Assembly (NCBI GenBank): GCA_050247435.1
Contig: JBFWUF010000018.1
Coordinates: forward strand, 62,001-126,000
DNA from: JAJVID01 sp050247435
Lineage (GTDB): Bacteria > Acidobacteriota > Blastocatellia > RBC074
Length of the DNA stretch: 64,000 nucleotides
Direction of reading: 5' to 3'
Part shown: piece after piece, positions 17,566 through 25,987 of the stretch
Position numbering within the stretch: the first letter of the stretch is position 1
Layout: each line of letters starts with the position of its first letter
Notes under the pieces: generated by a model
What the model saw: the letters and a program-made list of their open reading frames with translations, nothing else
Databases searched by the model: none
Told to the model about the DNA's origin: nothing
Position numbers and translations under genes: made by a program

Positions 17566-18036
17566 CTACTTTTTCCCTCCACCAAGAGCTTCAGCGAAAG
17601 ATATCTGTCTGCCTTGATTCGCGGCGGCCTCGGCCTCCGCCCGCGGCCTGTCTTTGAAGGCGACTATACCTCCACCCATCGGCGTAGGAAAGTTGGGCGA
17701 CGCAACGAAGTTGGCTTCTTCGGCCTTCAGCCATTGCTTCGTGTCGAAGTCCACGACGTAAAAGGCCGCGATCGAATCTCCCGCTTTCTTCTCCGCGACG
17801 TAGTTTGCCATACAACTGATGTCGTCGAACTTGAACGCGTCGCCGTCGCGGTTCAGGAATTCGGCGGCGTACTGTTTTTCAGAGATCGCCATCTTGCAAA
17901 GCGCGCACATGTCTTCAGCCGCAATATCCACAGGCTCAATCGGCGGTTTGCCGCAACCGGACAGCGCGATGAAGAGCAGGGCTGCGCAGAGCAGCTTCAG
18001 ATCACTTTGAATTTTCGATGTTGAGATTTTGACCAT
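17566..18036 (-). CDS. nosL: NosL copper-chaperone lipoprotein
   Basis: The 156-residue protein has a lipoprotein signal (LLCAALLFIALSGC) followed by the NosL copper-binding motif (EDMCALCKMAI). It then has a FDDISCMANYVAE segment and a C-terminal ASPNFPTPMGGGIVAF stretch. NosL delivers Cu(I) for assembly of the NosZ Cu centres in the periplasm. ATG 18036 starts the lipoprotein signal and lies inside the 3' end of nosF (35-bp overlap). The open frame runs further upstream, but those residues are the reverse reading of nosF. Confidence 0.9.
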   Translation of the reverse strand: MVKISTSKIQSDLKLLCAALLFIALSGCGKPPIEPVDIAAEDMCALCKMAISEKQYAAEFLNRDGDAFKFDDISCMANYVAEKKAGDSIAAFYVVDFDTKQWLKAEEANFVASPNFPTPMGGGIVAFKDRPRAEAEAAANQGRQISFAEALGGGKK

Positions 18037-18949
18037 TGATGTAGCGCAAATAGATGTCTTCGAGCGATTGCTCCTGCGTGACGAAGCTCGCGATTCCGGC
18101 GCCGGCGCGCTGGAGCGATTCCAGAATCGCCAGGCGGTCTTCGGAACTCGAAGCGATGACGAGCGCGCCGCCTGACCAGACGGCTTCGCTCGCTCCGGCG
18201 CGCATCGCCGTTTCGATCCAGCGATTATCGGGAGCATCGGGGCCATTGCGATTCGACAGCGCGACGCGCATCCGGCTGCCGCGCATCAAGCCTTCGCGCA
18301 GCGCCTCGATTGATTCGAGCGCGACCAGTCGCCCGCCTGCCAGAATCGCCACGCGGTCGGCCAGTTGTTCGACGTCCGCCAGAACGTGCGACGTGAAGAC
18401 AATCGTCTTGCCTTCGCCTTTGAGCGAGAGCAGAAACTCGCGGAAACGGATCGCGCCTTCGGGATCGAGGCTCACCGTCGGTTCGTCGAGCAGCAGGATC
18501 GGCGCGTCCGGCAAGCACGCCACGGCCAGCCCCAAACGTTGAATCATTCCGCCTGAAAATTTGCCGACGGGTTTGTCCGTGAATCCGTTGAAATTGAATC
18601 GCGCGCCTTTGAGCGTCTCGTCAACACGCCGCAACGGGAGTTTACGCAGACGGCAATAAAATTCCAAAGACTCGCGAGCCGTCAGATTGTCGGGGAAATT
18701 TACGCGCTGGGGCAAGTAGCTCATCCGGCTCCGCGCCTGCCGGGGATTTTTCCACGCGTCGAAGCCGTCAATGAGGATTTTTCCGCGCGTCGGCTCGATC
18801 AATCCAGCCATGCATTTCAGCGTGGTCGTCTTGCCGCTGCCGTTCGGCCCCAGAAGCGCGAAAGTTTCGCCCTGCCTGATTTCAAAGGAGAGGTCGTTGA
18901 CTGCCGTGTGCTCGCCGAATGTTCTGGTCAAGTGTTCTACTCGGATCAT
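18002..18949 (-). CDS. nosF: NosF ABC-transporter ATPase
   Basis: The 315-residue ATPase has Walker A GPNGSGKTTTLK, signature FSGGMIQRLGLA, Walker B ILLLDEPT and switch FTSHVLADV. The C-terminal 100 residues are a family-specific extension. NosF pairs with the NosY permease and with NosD to supply material for the CuZ centre of NosZ. It overlaps nosD by an ATGA junction. Its partner nosY lies about 10 kb away on the same strand at 28804, an unusual split. Confidence 0.9.
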   Translation of the reverse strand: MIRVEHLTRTFGEHTAVNDLSFEIRQGETFALLGPNGSGKTTTLKCMAGLIEPTRGKILIDGFDAWKNPRQARSRMSYLPQRVNFPDNLTARESLEFYCRLRKLPLRRVDETLKGARFNFNGFTDKPVGKFSGGMIQRLGLAVACLPDAPILLLDEPTVSLDPEGAIRFREFLLSLKGEGKTIVFTSHVLADVEQLADRVAILAGGRLVALESIEALREGLMRGSRMRVALSNRNGPDAPDNRWIETAMRAGASEAVWSGGALVIASSSEDRLAILESLQRAGAGIASFVTQEQSLEDIYLRYINGQNLNIENSK

Positions 18950-20448
18950 CGCATTCTCCCGCTCCGCATCACAGCAATGGCTGTGCCAGCCATCGCGAGC
19001 GAGAGCGCGGCGAAGAGACTCCGGGCGAGCAGGGCCGGTTTTGATTTTTCCAGCGGAAGGTGAAATTGAAGAGAGATTGGCCGCATCAGCGGCGCGCCAT
19101 CGGTTTCCGCCGAGCCTTTGATGATCGGAAAGGTATGCTCAGCCGCCGCCAGCGATTGAGCGGCGGGGCTGCTCAGGTAGATTCGTAATCGCGGATAATT
19201 GCCTTCGAGATATTCAAAAACGTTTTGAACCTTGTGCGGCGCGTCGCCCACGCCGTCGCCGTCCAGATCGTAGCCGCGATAATCGCTCCAGTAATTTCCG
19301 CGCCCGCCCTCGCTCCATCGCGTGTCGCTGCGTCTGCCGACGAGCCGCAGCGGGCTGAGATTTTCGATGAAGTTGTTTTCGACAAACAGATTCTGCGCGG
19401 AGCTGCTGAAGATTTGCATCGCCAGATCGTTCTCGGCGATCACGTTGCGGCGAAAGATCGTCTTGCGCAAAGCCTCGGCGAAGACGCCGGTCGCGTTATC
19501 AATGATGAAGTTCTCCTCGGCCACGTTCTCTTCGCAATCCTGAAAGAGAATGCCGAAGGAGCTGAAGCCGCGATTGTGCAGAAACGCGTTGCGGCGAAGC
19601 TCGATCTTGCGCGAATACATAATCGCCGCGCCCGCCACGTTGTCCGAAAAGATGTTCTCCTCGAACTTGTTCGCGTCCGAATTCATGTAATGCAGGCCGT
19701 AGCGGACGTTGAAGACTCGATTGCGGCGAACCGTGTTGCCGGGGCTGGTTTGAATGTACATCCCGTCGCGCGCCTCCGAGATGGTGTTTTCTTCAATCGT
19801 GTTGCCGGGCGAATTCCACAGGTGCAACCCCGCGCCGCGAGATCCGACTTCAAGTTCAGGCCGGCTGCGAACCGTGTTGCGGCGTATCGTGTTGCGGGCG
19901 GAATGATAAAGATAAACGCCGTAGAGCACGTCGCGCAGCTCGTTGTCTTCGACTACGTTGTCGTTCGATTTGAGCAGCAGACCGGAGTCTTCGGCCTGCA
20001 AGTTGCCGCCGCTGTGCTCAACGACGAAGCCACGGATCGCGCAACGATCAGCGATCACGATCACGACGCTGCCACGGCCTTCGCCGCGCAACACCGGCTT
20101 GCCGACGCCTTCGAGCGTGAGTTGTTTGTCGAGGATCAACTGGCCAGTGTAGACGCCGGGCTGGACTTGAATCGTATCGCCCGGTTTCGCCTCGGCGATG
20201 GCCGATTGGACAGTTTGGAAGCGCGCGGGCGACGGGCCAACGATCAGAATTTCAGCCTTTGCAGCAATGGCCGAAATTGCGATTGTCAAAATGACGAGCG
20301 ATGCGTTTGAGTTGTGAATCAAGCGGGAGAGAGCACGGAACAAACGGAACAAACGGAACCAGCGGAAGCGTTCCGGTTTTGCCGGCCTCTCCGTCTGTTC
20401 CGTCTTTTCCGTTTGTTCCGTTATCTCTTGTTCCCGCCTTCCCAGCAT
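18946..20448 (-). CDS. nosD: NosD periplasmic copper-maturation protein
   Basis: The 500-residue protein is mostly a right-handed beta-helix of parallel repeats (NTIRRNTVRSR, NTIEENTISEA, NTVRRNRVFN, ANKFEENIFSDN), then NYWSDYRGYDLDGDGVGD, and ends in a membrane helix. It works with NosF and NosY in NosZ maturation. A strong AGGAGG site precedes ATG 20448, only 2 bp after the upstream gene. About 40 residues between that start and the hydrophobic signal (SLVILTIAISAIAAKA) are encoded by a purine-rich inverted repeat and are Glu/Thr/Phe/Arg-rich, unlike any NosD leader. Confidence 0.88.
   Translation of the reverse strand: MLGRREQEITEQTEKTEQTERPAKPERFRWFRLFRLFRALSRLIHNSNASLVILTIAISAIAAKAEILIVGPSPARFQTVQSAIAEAKPGDTIQVQPGVYTGQLILDKQLTLEGVGKPVLRGEGRGSVVIVIADRCAIRGFVVEHSGGNLQAEDSGLLLKSNDNVVEDNELRDVLYGVYLYHSARNTIRRNTVRSRPELEVGSRGAGLHLWNSPGNTIEENTISEARDGMYIQTSPGNTVRRNRVFNVRYGLHYMNSDANKFEENIFSDNVAGAAIMYSRKIELRRNAFLHNRGFSSFGILFQDCEENVAEENFIIDNATGVFAEALRKTIFRRNVIAENDLAMQIFSSSAQNLFVENNFIENLSPLRLVGRRSDTRWSEGGRGNYWSDYRGYDLDGDGVGDAPHKVQNVFEYLEGNYPRLRIYLSSPAAQSLAAAEHTFPIIKGSAETDGAPLMRPISLQFHLPLEKSKPALLARSLFAALSLAMAGTAIAVMRSGRMR
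20336..20434. repeat. GGAAC/GTTCC inverted repeat inside the nosD 5' end
   Basis: The left arm holds three spaced GGAAC units (CGGAACAAACGGAACAAACG); the right arm holds GTTCCG units (20390-20434). It resembles the intergenic copy at 35160-35250. It lies between the nosD start codon and the signal-peptide codons and keeps the reading frame. Confidence 0.75.
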
Positions 20449-20450
20449 CG

Positions 20451-21080
20451 CTACGCCTCCTGACTCGTTCTTCTCGACAGAAAGATCGCCGCCAGCAATA
20501 ACAACGCGAACGCGAGGAGCGCAAACGACGCCGCGCCCGGATAGCTCGACACCGTGAAGTTGCCGACCACCTGCCGGCCGAACAGCGGCGGCGTGAACGG
20601 CTCCACCTTGATCGCCGCCGTCGGGTCGAGGTTGTGGCCGTAGGCGTGGAGCTTGTTGTAAAAGCTCCAGAACGAAAACAGCCCGAAGTAGGAAAAGATC
20701 ACGAAGACATCAACCAGCCCCGACATCCTGCCGATGACCATCGCGCGCAACGCCAGCACGCCCAGCGCGCCGATGACGAACGGTATCCAGACGAATTCGC
20801 TGAAATCGCTTTCGAGCAGCGGGCGCATGCCGATGTAGTGGTTGAGCGCGTTGATCTCGCGCAGGTCGTCGCGCGCCGGCGTCTTGCCCCCTTCAAGCCG
20901 GTGCGAGTAAATGTTCAGCGTCAACCCGTCCAGGTACTGGTTCGACGTGAACGTCATATTCCACAACGGAAACAGGAACACCGGGATCAGCGCGACGACC
21001 GCCACCAGGATCATCACTCGGCTCCTGAGCGTCAGCGGCAGATCGAAGAATACGTTAGCCCTGTCCAGCCATTTATTCAT
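20451..21080 (-). CDS. Nos-cluster membrane protein, NosB-like
   Basis: The 209-residue protein has a first hydrophobic segment (VMILVAVVALIPVFLFPLW), a periplasmic loop (LTLNIYSHRLEGG, EINALNHYIGM) and three more helices. Membrane proteins of this kind sit beside clade II nosZ genes and are called NosB; their role is unknown. GAGGAG lies 7 nt before ATG 21080; an in-frame ATG at 21137 would add 19 polar residues. It lies between nosZ and nosD, with 2 bp to the latter. The NosB label is from context and is tentative. Confidence 0.65.
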   Translation of the reverse strand: MNKWLDRANVFFDLPLTLRSRVMILVAVVALIPVFLFPLWNMTFTSNQYLDGLTLNIYSHRLEGGKTPARDDLREINALNHYIGMRPLLESDFSEFVWIPFVIGALGVLALRAMVIGRMSGLVDVFVIFSYFGLFSFWSFYNKLHAYGHNLDPTAAIKVEPFTPPLFGRQVVGNFTVSSYPGAASFALLAFALLLLAAIFLSRRTSQEA

Positions 21081-21151
21081 TGCGCGCTCCTCTTTCGCCA
21101 CGCCAATGCTTCGTGTTGAATCTTGCGCGGTTGCCATATAGCGCCTCGTTT

Positions 21152-21255
21152 CCTGGGAGCGCAGGCGTCCTCGCCTGCTTTCTTGCTCAGATGACCCACC
21201 TCGATTGAATGGGCCACTCGGGAAGCAAGCAGGCGAGGACGCCTGCGCTCCCAGG
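21152..21255. repeat. REP-like palindrome B, nosZ to nosB-like gap
   Basis: A 104-bp inverted repeat from CCTGGGAGCGCAGGCG to the mirrored CGCCTGCGCTCCCAGG, with a central spacer of about 40 bp. It ends 7 bp from the nosZ stop codon, so the nosZ mRNA would end in a long hairpin. Confidence 0.88.
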
Positions 21256-21261
21256 GAAAAA

Positions 21262-23169
21262 CTACTTCGCTTTTGCCACCACGCCTCCGCCGCCTTTGAC
21301 CAGCAGATACCCCTGCATCTCCTGATGCAACGCCGAGCAGAAATTGGTGCAGTAGTAAGCGAAGACTCCGGGTTTGTCGGCCACGAACTTTAAGGTCTTG
21401 GTCTCGCCCGGATCAATCACCAGGTTTATGTTGTGTTCGAGCAGCCCGAAGCCGTGCAACTCATCCGTCGTCTGTTCGATGTTGGTGATGTGGATGGTCA
21501 CGGTGTCGCCCTGATTGACCTCGATCTTGTTCGGCTCGAACGAACTTCGCACCGCCACCATCTTGACCGTGACGTTATTGCCGTTGCGCGTGACACCGGC
21601 GTCCTTCACATCCCAGATGGCGTTCGGATTCTTGTTCTCTTCTTTCGGGTAGACCTCGATCGGTTTGAGCTTGTCGGCCTTGATTATCTGAGCGTAATGC
21701 GGTTCAGGCTCGGTGAAGGCGTCGTAAAGCATCTTCATCTTCTCGCCGCCGATGTTGATCAACTGCGAGCTTTCGGGCTGCGATGGGCCGACGTTCAGGT
21801 GGCGCCCGTGCGAGAGCTTGTTGAGCGCGACCAGGTATTTGCCGTCAGGATTGACCGTGTCGCCTTCAGCGGTGGCCAGATGGCCGATGTTGTAAGTCAC
21901 CGGAATCTTGTCCACCACTTCCCACGAACCGAGTTTCCATTTGGCGACCGCGCTTTCGACAAACAGGCTGGTGTAAGCGTTGCCCTGATCGTCGAACTGC
22001 GTGTGCAACGGGCCAAGGCCGACGTTGATCTCAGCGTCCTTGACCTTGTCGTAATCGAGCACCGGGATGCCGTCTTCCTCGCCGACGAAACTCTTGTTCT
22101 GGATGGCGGTCATCATCTTCTCGAAGTTGAACGCGGTGGTGATTGATTGCAGTTTGCCGCTGCCGATGAAGTATTTGCCGTCGGGGCTGACATCAACGCC
22201 GTGCGGAGATTTGCTGCACGGGATCAGGTAGATGACGCCAGGCGTCTCCTTCGGATCAATCACCTTGACGCCGCCGATCGTTTTGAATTTGCCTTCGTTG
22301 ACGGCCTTCTCGGCCTCTTTCCAGTTGACGGCGGCGATGTAGTCGCGGTCTTTCTGCGTCGAAGTCACTTCGAGTTTGCCGGTGGCGCGTTCGGTGTTGT
22401 ACGAAGTCCAGAAGGCCCAGCCCTCGCTCGGCCCCTTGCCGGCGTCGCCCAAATCCCAGTCGAATGGCGGCGTGATGATCTGGAAGCCGACGCTCATCTC
22501 GCCCGATTTCGGATCAATCTTCACGCCCGAAACGACGCCGTTGTATTTCGTCGCGTACTCTTCAATCGGCGCGACCGTGCCTTTCGGCAGCGGAACCGAG
22601 AAGCGCGACGCGGCCAGAACGTACTCGGTGTTCGGCGTCACGAACGATCCGCCGTGAAAGCCGGAGATGTTCGGAACCGGCCCCAGAATCTGTTTGGTTT
22701 TGAAATCGCGCAGATCAATCCGCGCGATGCGGTTGTTGCCGTTGTCGTTGATGAAGAGCCAACGACCATCGTAATCGCCTTTGGTTTCGCTGATCGCCGG
22801 GTGATGCACGTCGCCCCAGGTGAAGCCGCCGAGCATCGCCTTCGACTCTTCGTCGAAGCCGTAGCCCGTGGCCGGGTAAGGCGCGAAGACCGGGATCGTC
22901 GAGATGTGGCGCATCGAGGGCACTCCCGCGACGTAAACGTTGCCGGAATGCCCGCCGGAATAGAAAAGATAGTATTCATCGGTGTCGCCGGGCGCGACGT
23001 AAGTCGCCACCGCCGATTCAGCCGCGCCGCCGAGTTCAGCCGACGCTGGACTCCTGTCGCAACTGACCAGGGCGAAGGACAACAACGCGACGCCGAGCGC
23101 GCCGGAGCCGAACCATTTCAACTTAGCTCTATCAAGATTTGAAAAAAGGTTTGAAAAAATGCTTTTCAT
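21262..23169 (-). CDS. nosZ: Nitrous-oxide reductase NosZ, clade II (Sec-type)
   Basis: The 635-residue periplasmic enzyme reduces N2O to N2. The N-terminus is a lipoprotein-type Sec signal (GALGVALLSFALVSC) with no twin arginine, typical of clade II. CuZ-ligand His motifs are visible: DVHHPAISE (about residue 122), GFHGGSF, KSPHGVDVSPDG, GPLHTQFD and NKLSHGRHLNVGP. The C-terminal cupredoxin domain has the CuA site CTNFCSALHQEMQGY (about 607-621). Length and motifs are complete, so it should be active. It follows the pentahaem cytochrome c gene, its likely electron donor. Confidence 0.97.
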   Translation of the reverse strand: MKSIFSNLFSNLDRAKLKWFGSGALGVALLSFALVSCDRSPASAELGGAAESAVATYVAPGDTDEYYLFYSGGHSGNVYVAGVPSMRHISTIPVFAPYPATGYGFDEESKAMLGGFTWGDVHHPAISETKGDYDGRWLFINDNGNNRIARIDLRDFKTKQILGPVPNISGFHGGSFVTPNTEYVLAASRFSVPLPKGTVAPIEEYATKYNGVVSGVKIDPKSGEMSVGFQIITPPFDWDLGDAGKGPSEGWAFWTSYNTERATGKLEVTSTQKDRDYIAAVNWKEAEKAVNEGKFKTIGGVKVIDPKETPGVIYLIPCSKSPHGVDVSPDGKYFIGSGKLQSITTAFNFEKMMTAIQNKSFVGEEDGIPVLDYDKVKDAEINVGLGPLHTQFDDQGNAYTSLFVESAVAKWKLGSWEVVDKIPVTYNIGHLATAEGDTVNPDGKYLVALNKLSHGRHLNVGPSQPESSQLINIGGEKMKMLYDAFTEPEPHYAQIIKADKLKPIEVYPKEENKNPNAIWDVKDAGVTRNGNNVTVKMVAVRSSFEPNKIEVNQGDTVTIHITNIEQTTDELHGFGLLEHNINLVIDPGETKTLKFVADKPGVFAYYCTNFCSALHQEMQGYLLVKGGGGVVAKAK

Positions 23170-23199
23170 AATCCCTCCAATCGGGTGTTGAAACTTCCG

Positions 23200-24387
23200 T
23201 CAGGGTTTCGCAGCCTGACCCTGCTTTTCCTGCTTCCGCTGGTAAGCGATCTTCAGCTTCTCGATGGCTTCGCGCCTCTCCTCGTCGGTCAATTGAATCT
23301 GCGTCGAAAGCACGACGCTCATCGTGCCGGTCGGCGCGACCAGGAAGTCTTCGAGCGTGCGTCCGAACCGGCTCTGCACATCAGTGACGGCGTCGGACAA
23401 GTCCGGCCCGATTTTGGCCGCCGTCTCAATGCCGAGCGAGTTGACCGAATGGCAGATGAAACAACCCTTCTTGACGAAGAACGCGCCTTCGCCGGCCATC
23501 ATCTGCCGCTCTTTCTCAAGCTCGGCCTCGGTCGGACGATCTTTCGGAGTCGCGCCGGGGATGTAGCGCGTCGCCATATTCGTCTTCTTCCAGCTCATCA
23601 CTAGCAGCGCGAGCGATTGCGCTTCGCGGCTCGAAAAATTGAAATCGGGCATGACCGTATCGGGCGAGAGCGCTTTCGGATTCTGGAAGTGCGCGACGTG
23701 CCACGCGAAGGCCGATTTGACGCCGGAAATGCGCCCGTAGTCGTATTGCTCCGGCGATTTGTCTCCGACGAAACTCAGGTCGGGGCCGATCACGCCGCCG
23801 CGGCCGTTGATCGTGTGGCAGGCGCGGCAGTTCTTCTCCTGCACCAGCTTTTTGGCTTCGTTGATGAAATCGGCTCCGGCGGTCTCGCGGTCGTAGCGGT
23901 GGCAGTTGTTGCAATTGACCTGCATCAACGCTTTTTTGTCCTTAACCAGATAAACATCGCTCAGCCGTTTGCCGAGCAGCGGCTCTTCCCAGTGCTCGAC
24001 CCTGCCGTGCGCCGCGTCCACATCGGTCGCGTAACCCTGCCCGCCGTGACAGGCCGTGCAGCCGAATTGATTTATCGGATGCGATTTCAAAATCTCCTGC
24101 GGGTGCGATTTGAACGGATTGGCCGCGTTCTCCAGGCCTTTCCATTCAATGCCCTGATGACAGGTCACGCAGCGGTCAACGTGTCCGAGGTCTTTTACCC
24201 AGATCTGTTGCAAGCCCGCCGGGATTTGATCGGCGCGCGCGGCGCCGAACTTCTTCGTCACCATCGCGCGGAAATCCCGCTGATAGCCTTGCCATTCGGG
24301 CGCGACGTGATCCCAAAAGACAAAACCCGTGACCAACAACATCATCGCGCCGAGCGCGTAAATTTTGATTGCGTCTTTGCTGTACAC
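23200..24387 (-). CDS. Membrane-anchored pentahaem cytochrome c
   Basis: The 395-residue protein has an N-terminal membrane anchor (IYALGAMMLLVTGFVFWDHV) and five CXXCH sites: CVTCH, CTACH, CNNCH, CRACH and CFICH. The later part has mono-haem cytochrome domains (GVIGPDLSFVGDKSPEQYDY, AAKIGPDLSDAV). It follows cytochrome b and precedes nosZ, so it probably carries electrons from the Rieske/b unit to NosZ. The start is GTG 24387, with AGGAG 7 nt upstream; earlier codons belong to REP-like palindrome C. Confidence 0.88.
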   Translation of the reverse strand: MYSKDAIKIYALGAMMLLVTGFVFWDHVAPEWQGYQRDFRAMVTKKFGAARADQIPAGLQQIWVKDLGHVDRCVTCHQGIEWKGLENAANPFKSHPQEILKSHPINQFGCTACHGGQGYATDVDAAHGRVEHWEEPLLGKRLSDVYLVKDKKALMQVNCNNCHRYDRETAGADFINEAKKLVQEKNCRACHTINGRGGVIGPDLSFVGDKSPEQYDYGRISGVKSAFAWHVAHFQNPKALSPDTVMPDFNFSSREAQSLALLVMSWKKTNMATRYIPGATPKDRPTEAELEKERQMMAGEGAFFVKKGCFICHSVNSLGIETAAKIGPDLSDAVTDVQSRFGRTLEDFLVAPTGTMSVVLSTQIQLTDEERREAIEKLKIAYQRKQEKQGQAAKP

Positions 24388-24402
24388 AGCGTTTTCTCCT
24401 TC

Positions 24403-24507
24403 CCTGGGAGCGCACGCATCCCTGCGTGCGGGCTTCCGCATAAGACCGATTGTGAGGTAATTGGCCGGCTCCCCAAGCCCGCACGCAGGGGCGCCTGCGC
24501 ACCCAGG
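24403..24507. repeat. REP-like palindrome C, cyt b to cyt c gap
   Basis: A 105-bp inverted repeat: CCTGGGAGCGCACGCATCCC on the left, and on the right a slightly diverged arm ending GCGCCTGCGCACCCAGG. It touches the cytochrome b stop codon and its other end lies next to the ribosome site of the cytochrome c gene. Confidence 0.85.
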
Positions 24508-25824
24508 TCAAAACTTGCGCGGCGCTTCAGGCCAGTTCTCCCACGGCCAGTAGAGGTTCCAGTAAGGCCCGCGCATAAACGTTCCGATCACGGTCAGAAC
24601 CAGGATCGCCAGCACGATCAGCAGAAAGATCAGGTTCTGGCGTTTCCGCTCCTTAGCAAACCAAACGCCGACCGAACGAACCGTGCTCTTGTCGAAGTAA
24701 GGCCACGCGAGCGCAGCCGCGACCAGCAGACCCGGAAGGATGATGCCGCCGATCAGCGCGCCGTTGATCGTCACGCCGCCGATGGTGAACGTCGTGATCG
24801 TGACCAGTTCCTGCAGCCACAGGAAATACCATGGCGCCTTGGCCGGGTTGGGCGTGACCGCCGGGTTGGCGGCTTCTTCGAGCGGCGCGCGAAAGACGAG
24901 AGTCAGAGCCGACGCCGCCACTATCGTCAGCATCGTGACCAGCGCCAATCGCCGCGTCAGATTGGGCGACGACCGGACAGTGTGTTTGTCTTCGTCAACC
25001 AGTGTCGTCTCGATGTGAACCGTCGAACCGCTCGTGACGCCCAGCAGCGAATAGGTCTTGCCGCGAACCGGCGCGACTTTCTCGCGCTTCTGTCCGAGCG
25101 AGAGTTTGTCAACGCACGCCAGCCCGCCGTCTTTCCTCACTCGCCACATGTGGTAAGAAAACAGCGCGAGCACCAGCAGCGGCAGGAAGAAACAATGCAG
25201 CACGTAAAAGCGAATCAGCGTTCCCTGCTCGATGGTGTTGCCGCCGAGCAGGATGAAGCGCATCGCGTCGCCCACGACCGGCGCCGCGCTCGCGATGTTC
25301 GTTCCGACGGTGATCGCCCAGAAAGCCAGTTGATCCCACGGCAGCAGATAGCCCGTGAACGAGAGCAGCAGCGTCGCCAGCAACAGCACGACGCCGATGA
25401 TCCAGTTGAGCGGGCGGTTCTGATTGACAGCCGTCCCGTTTTTGTAAGCTCCGGTCAGGAACACGCGAACCATATGCAGAAAGACGACCGCGACCATCAG
25501 GTGCGCCGAGATGCGATGCAGTCCGCGCAGAAACCATCCGAACGAGATGGTGTATTCCAAATCCTTGACCGAAAGGTATGCGCGTTCGACCGACGGCACG
25601 TACAAAAACATCAACACGACGCCGGTGATCGTCAGAATCAGAAACAGAACCGCCGTGATGGTTCCGAGCCAGAACGAGTAATTCCACGACAGGCTCTCGC
25701 GCGTGACTTTGGCGGGAAACCAGTGGAGCAGGAAGTTGCGGACGATTGAATCGCCCGCTTCGCGGTTGCTCGCGGGCTGCCACGTCCAGGTGATCTTTTC
25801 CCAGGTTGATCGTTTCGTTGCCAT
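24508..25824 (-). CDS. Cytochrome b of a bc-type complex
   Basis: The 438-residue membrane protein fuses b6-like and subunit-IV-like parts. Haem ligands are visible in GLHRISAHLMVAVVFLHMVR and in the later pair VLHCFF and SYHMW. GYLLPWDQLAFWAITVGTN is the usual cytochrome b core. The quinol-site PEWY motif is changed to APWYF, as in some menaquinone bc complexes. It follows the Rieske gene and should oxidise (mena)quinol. ATG 25824 is preferred because the upstream codons come from palindrome D. Confidence 0.92.
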   Translation of the reverse strand: MATKRSTWEKITWTWQPASNREAGDSIVRNFLLHWFPAKVTRESLSWNYSFWLGTITAVLFLILTITGVVLMFLYVPSVERAYLSVKDLEYTISFGWFLRGLHRISAHLMVAVVFLHMVRVFLTGAYKNGTAVNQNRPLNWIIGVVLLLATLLLSFTGYLLPWDQLAFWAITVGTNIASAAPVVGDAMRFILLGGNTIEQGTLIRFYVLHCFFLPLLVLALFSYHMWRVRKDGGLACVDKLSLGQKREKVAPVRGKTYSLLGVTSGSTVHIETTLVDEDKHTVRSSPNLTRRLALVTMLTIVAASALTLVFRAPLEEAANPAVTPNPAKAPWYFLWLQELVTITTFTIGGVTINGALIGGIILPGLLVAAALAWPYFDKSTVRSVGVWFAKERKRQNLIFLLIVLAILVLTVIGTFMRGPYWNLYWPWENWPEAPRKF

Positions 25825-25840
25825 AAGTTGATCCTTCAGC

Positions 25841-25984
25841 CCTGGGAGCGCACGCATCCTTGCGTGCTACGCTTCCGCGGGCGGTTCTTTCCGGCCCAAG
25901 CATTCTCTTTTCAAGCAAAGCACACAGGGATGCGCGCGCTCCCAGTTTCCAAGCAAAGCACGCAGGGATGCGTGCGCTCCCAGG
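25841..25984. repeat. REP-like palindrome D with duplicated right arm
   Basis: One left arm (CCTGGGAGCGCACGCATCC) is followed by two right arms in tandem (25913-25945 and 25951-25984), each of the form AAGCAAAGCACRCAGGGATG followed by CGCTCCCAG. It fills the gap between the Rieske and cytochrome b genes and stops 3 bp from the Rieske stop. Confidence 0.85.
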
Positions 25985-25987
25985 GCT

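Noticed and set aside
18037..18246. Longer NosL with 70 extra N-terminal residues
   Set aside because: The extra codons are the out-of-frame reading of nosF, and the lipoprotein signal begins at 18036.
19225..20310. 361-residue plus-strand open frame
   Set aside because: Antisense to nosD; the apparent repeats are the reverse of the beta-helix repeats.
22147..23142. 331-residue plus-strand open frame
   Set aside because: Antisense to nosZ, no motif and no ribosome site.
23617..25749. 710-residue plus-strand open frame
   Set aside because: It is antisense to cytochrome c and cytochrome b; its Arg/Gln/Asp-rich composition is the usual reverse reading of GC-rich genes.
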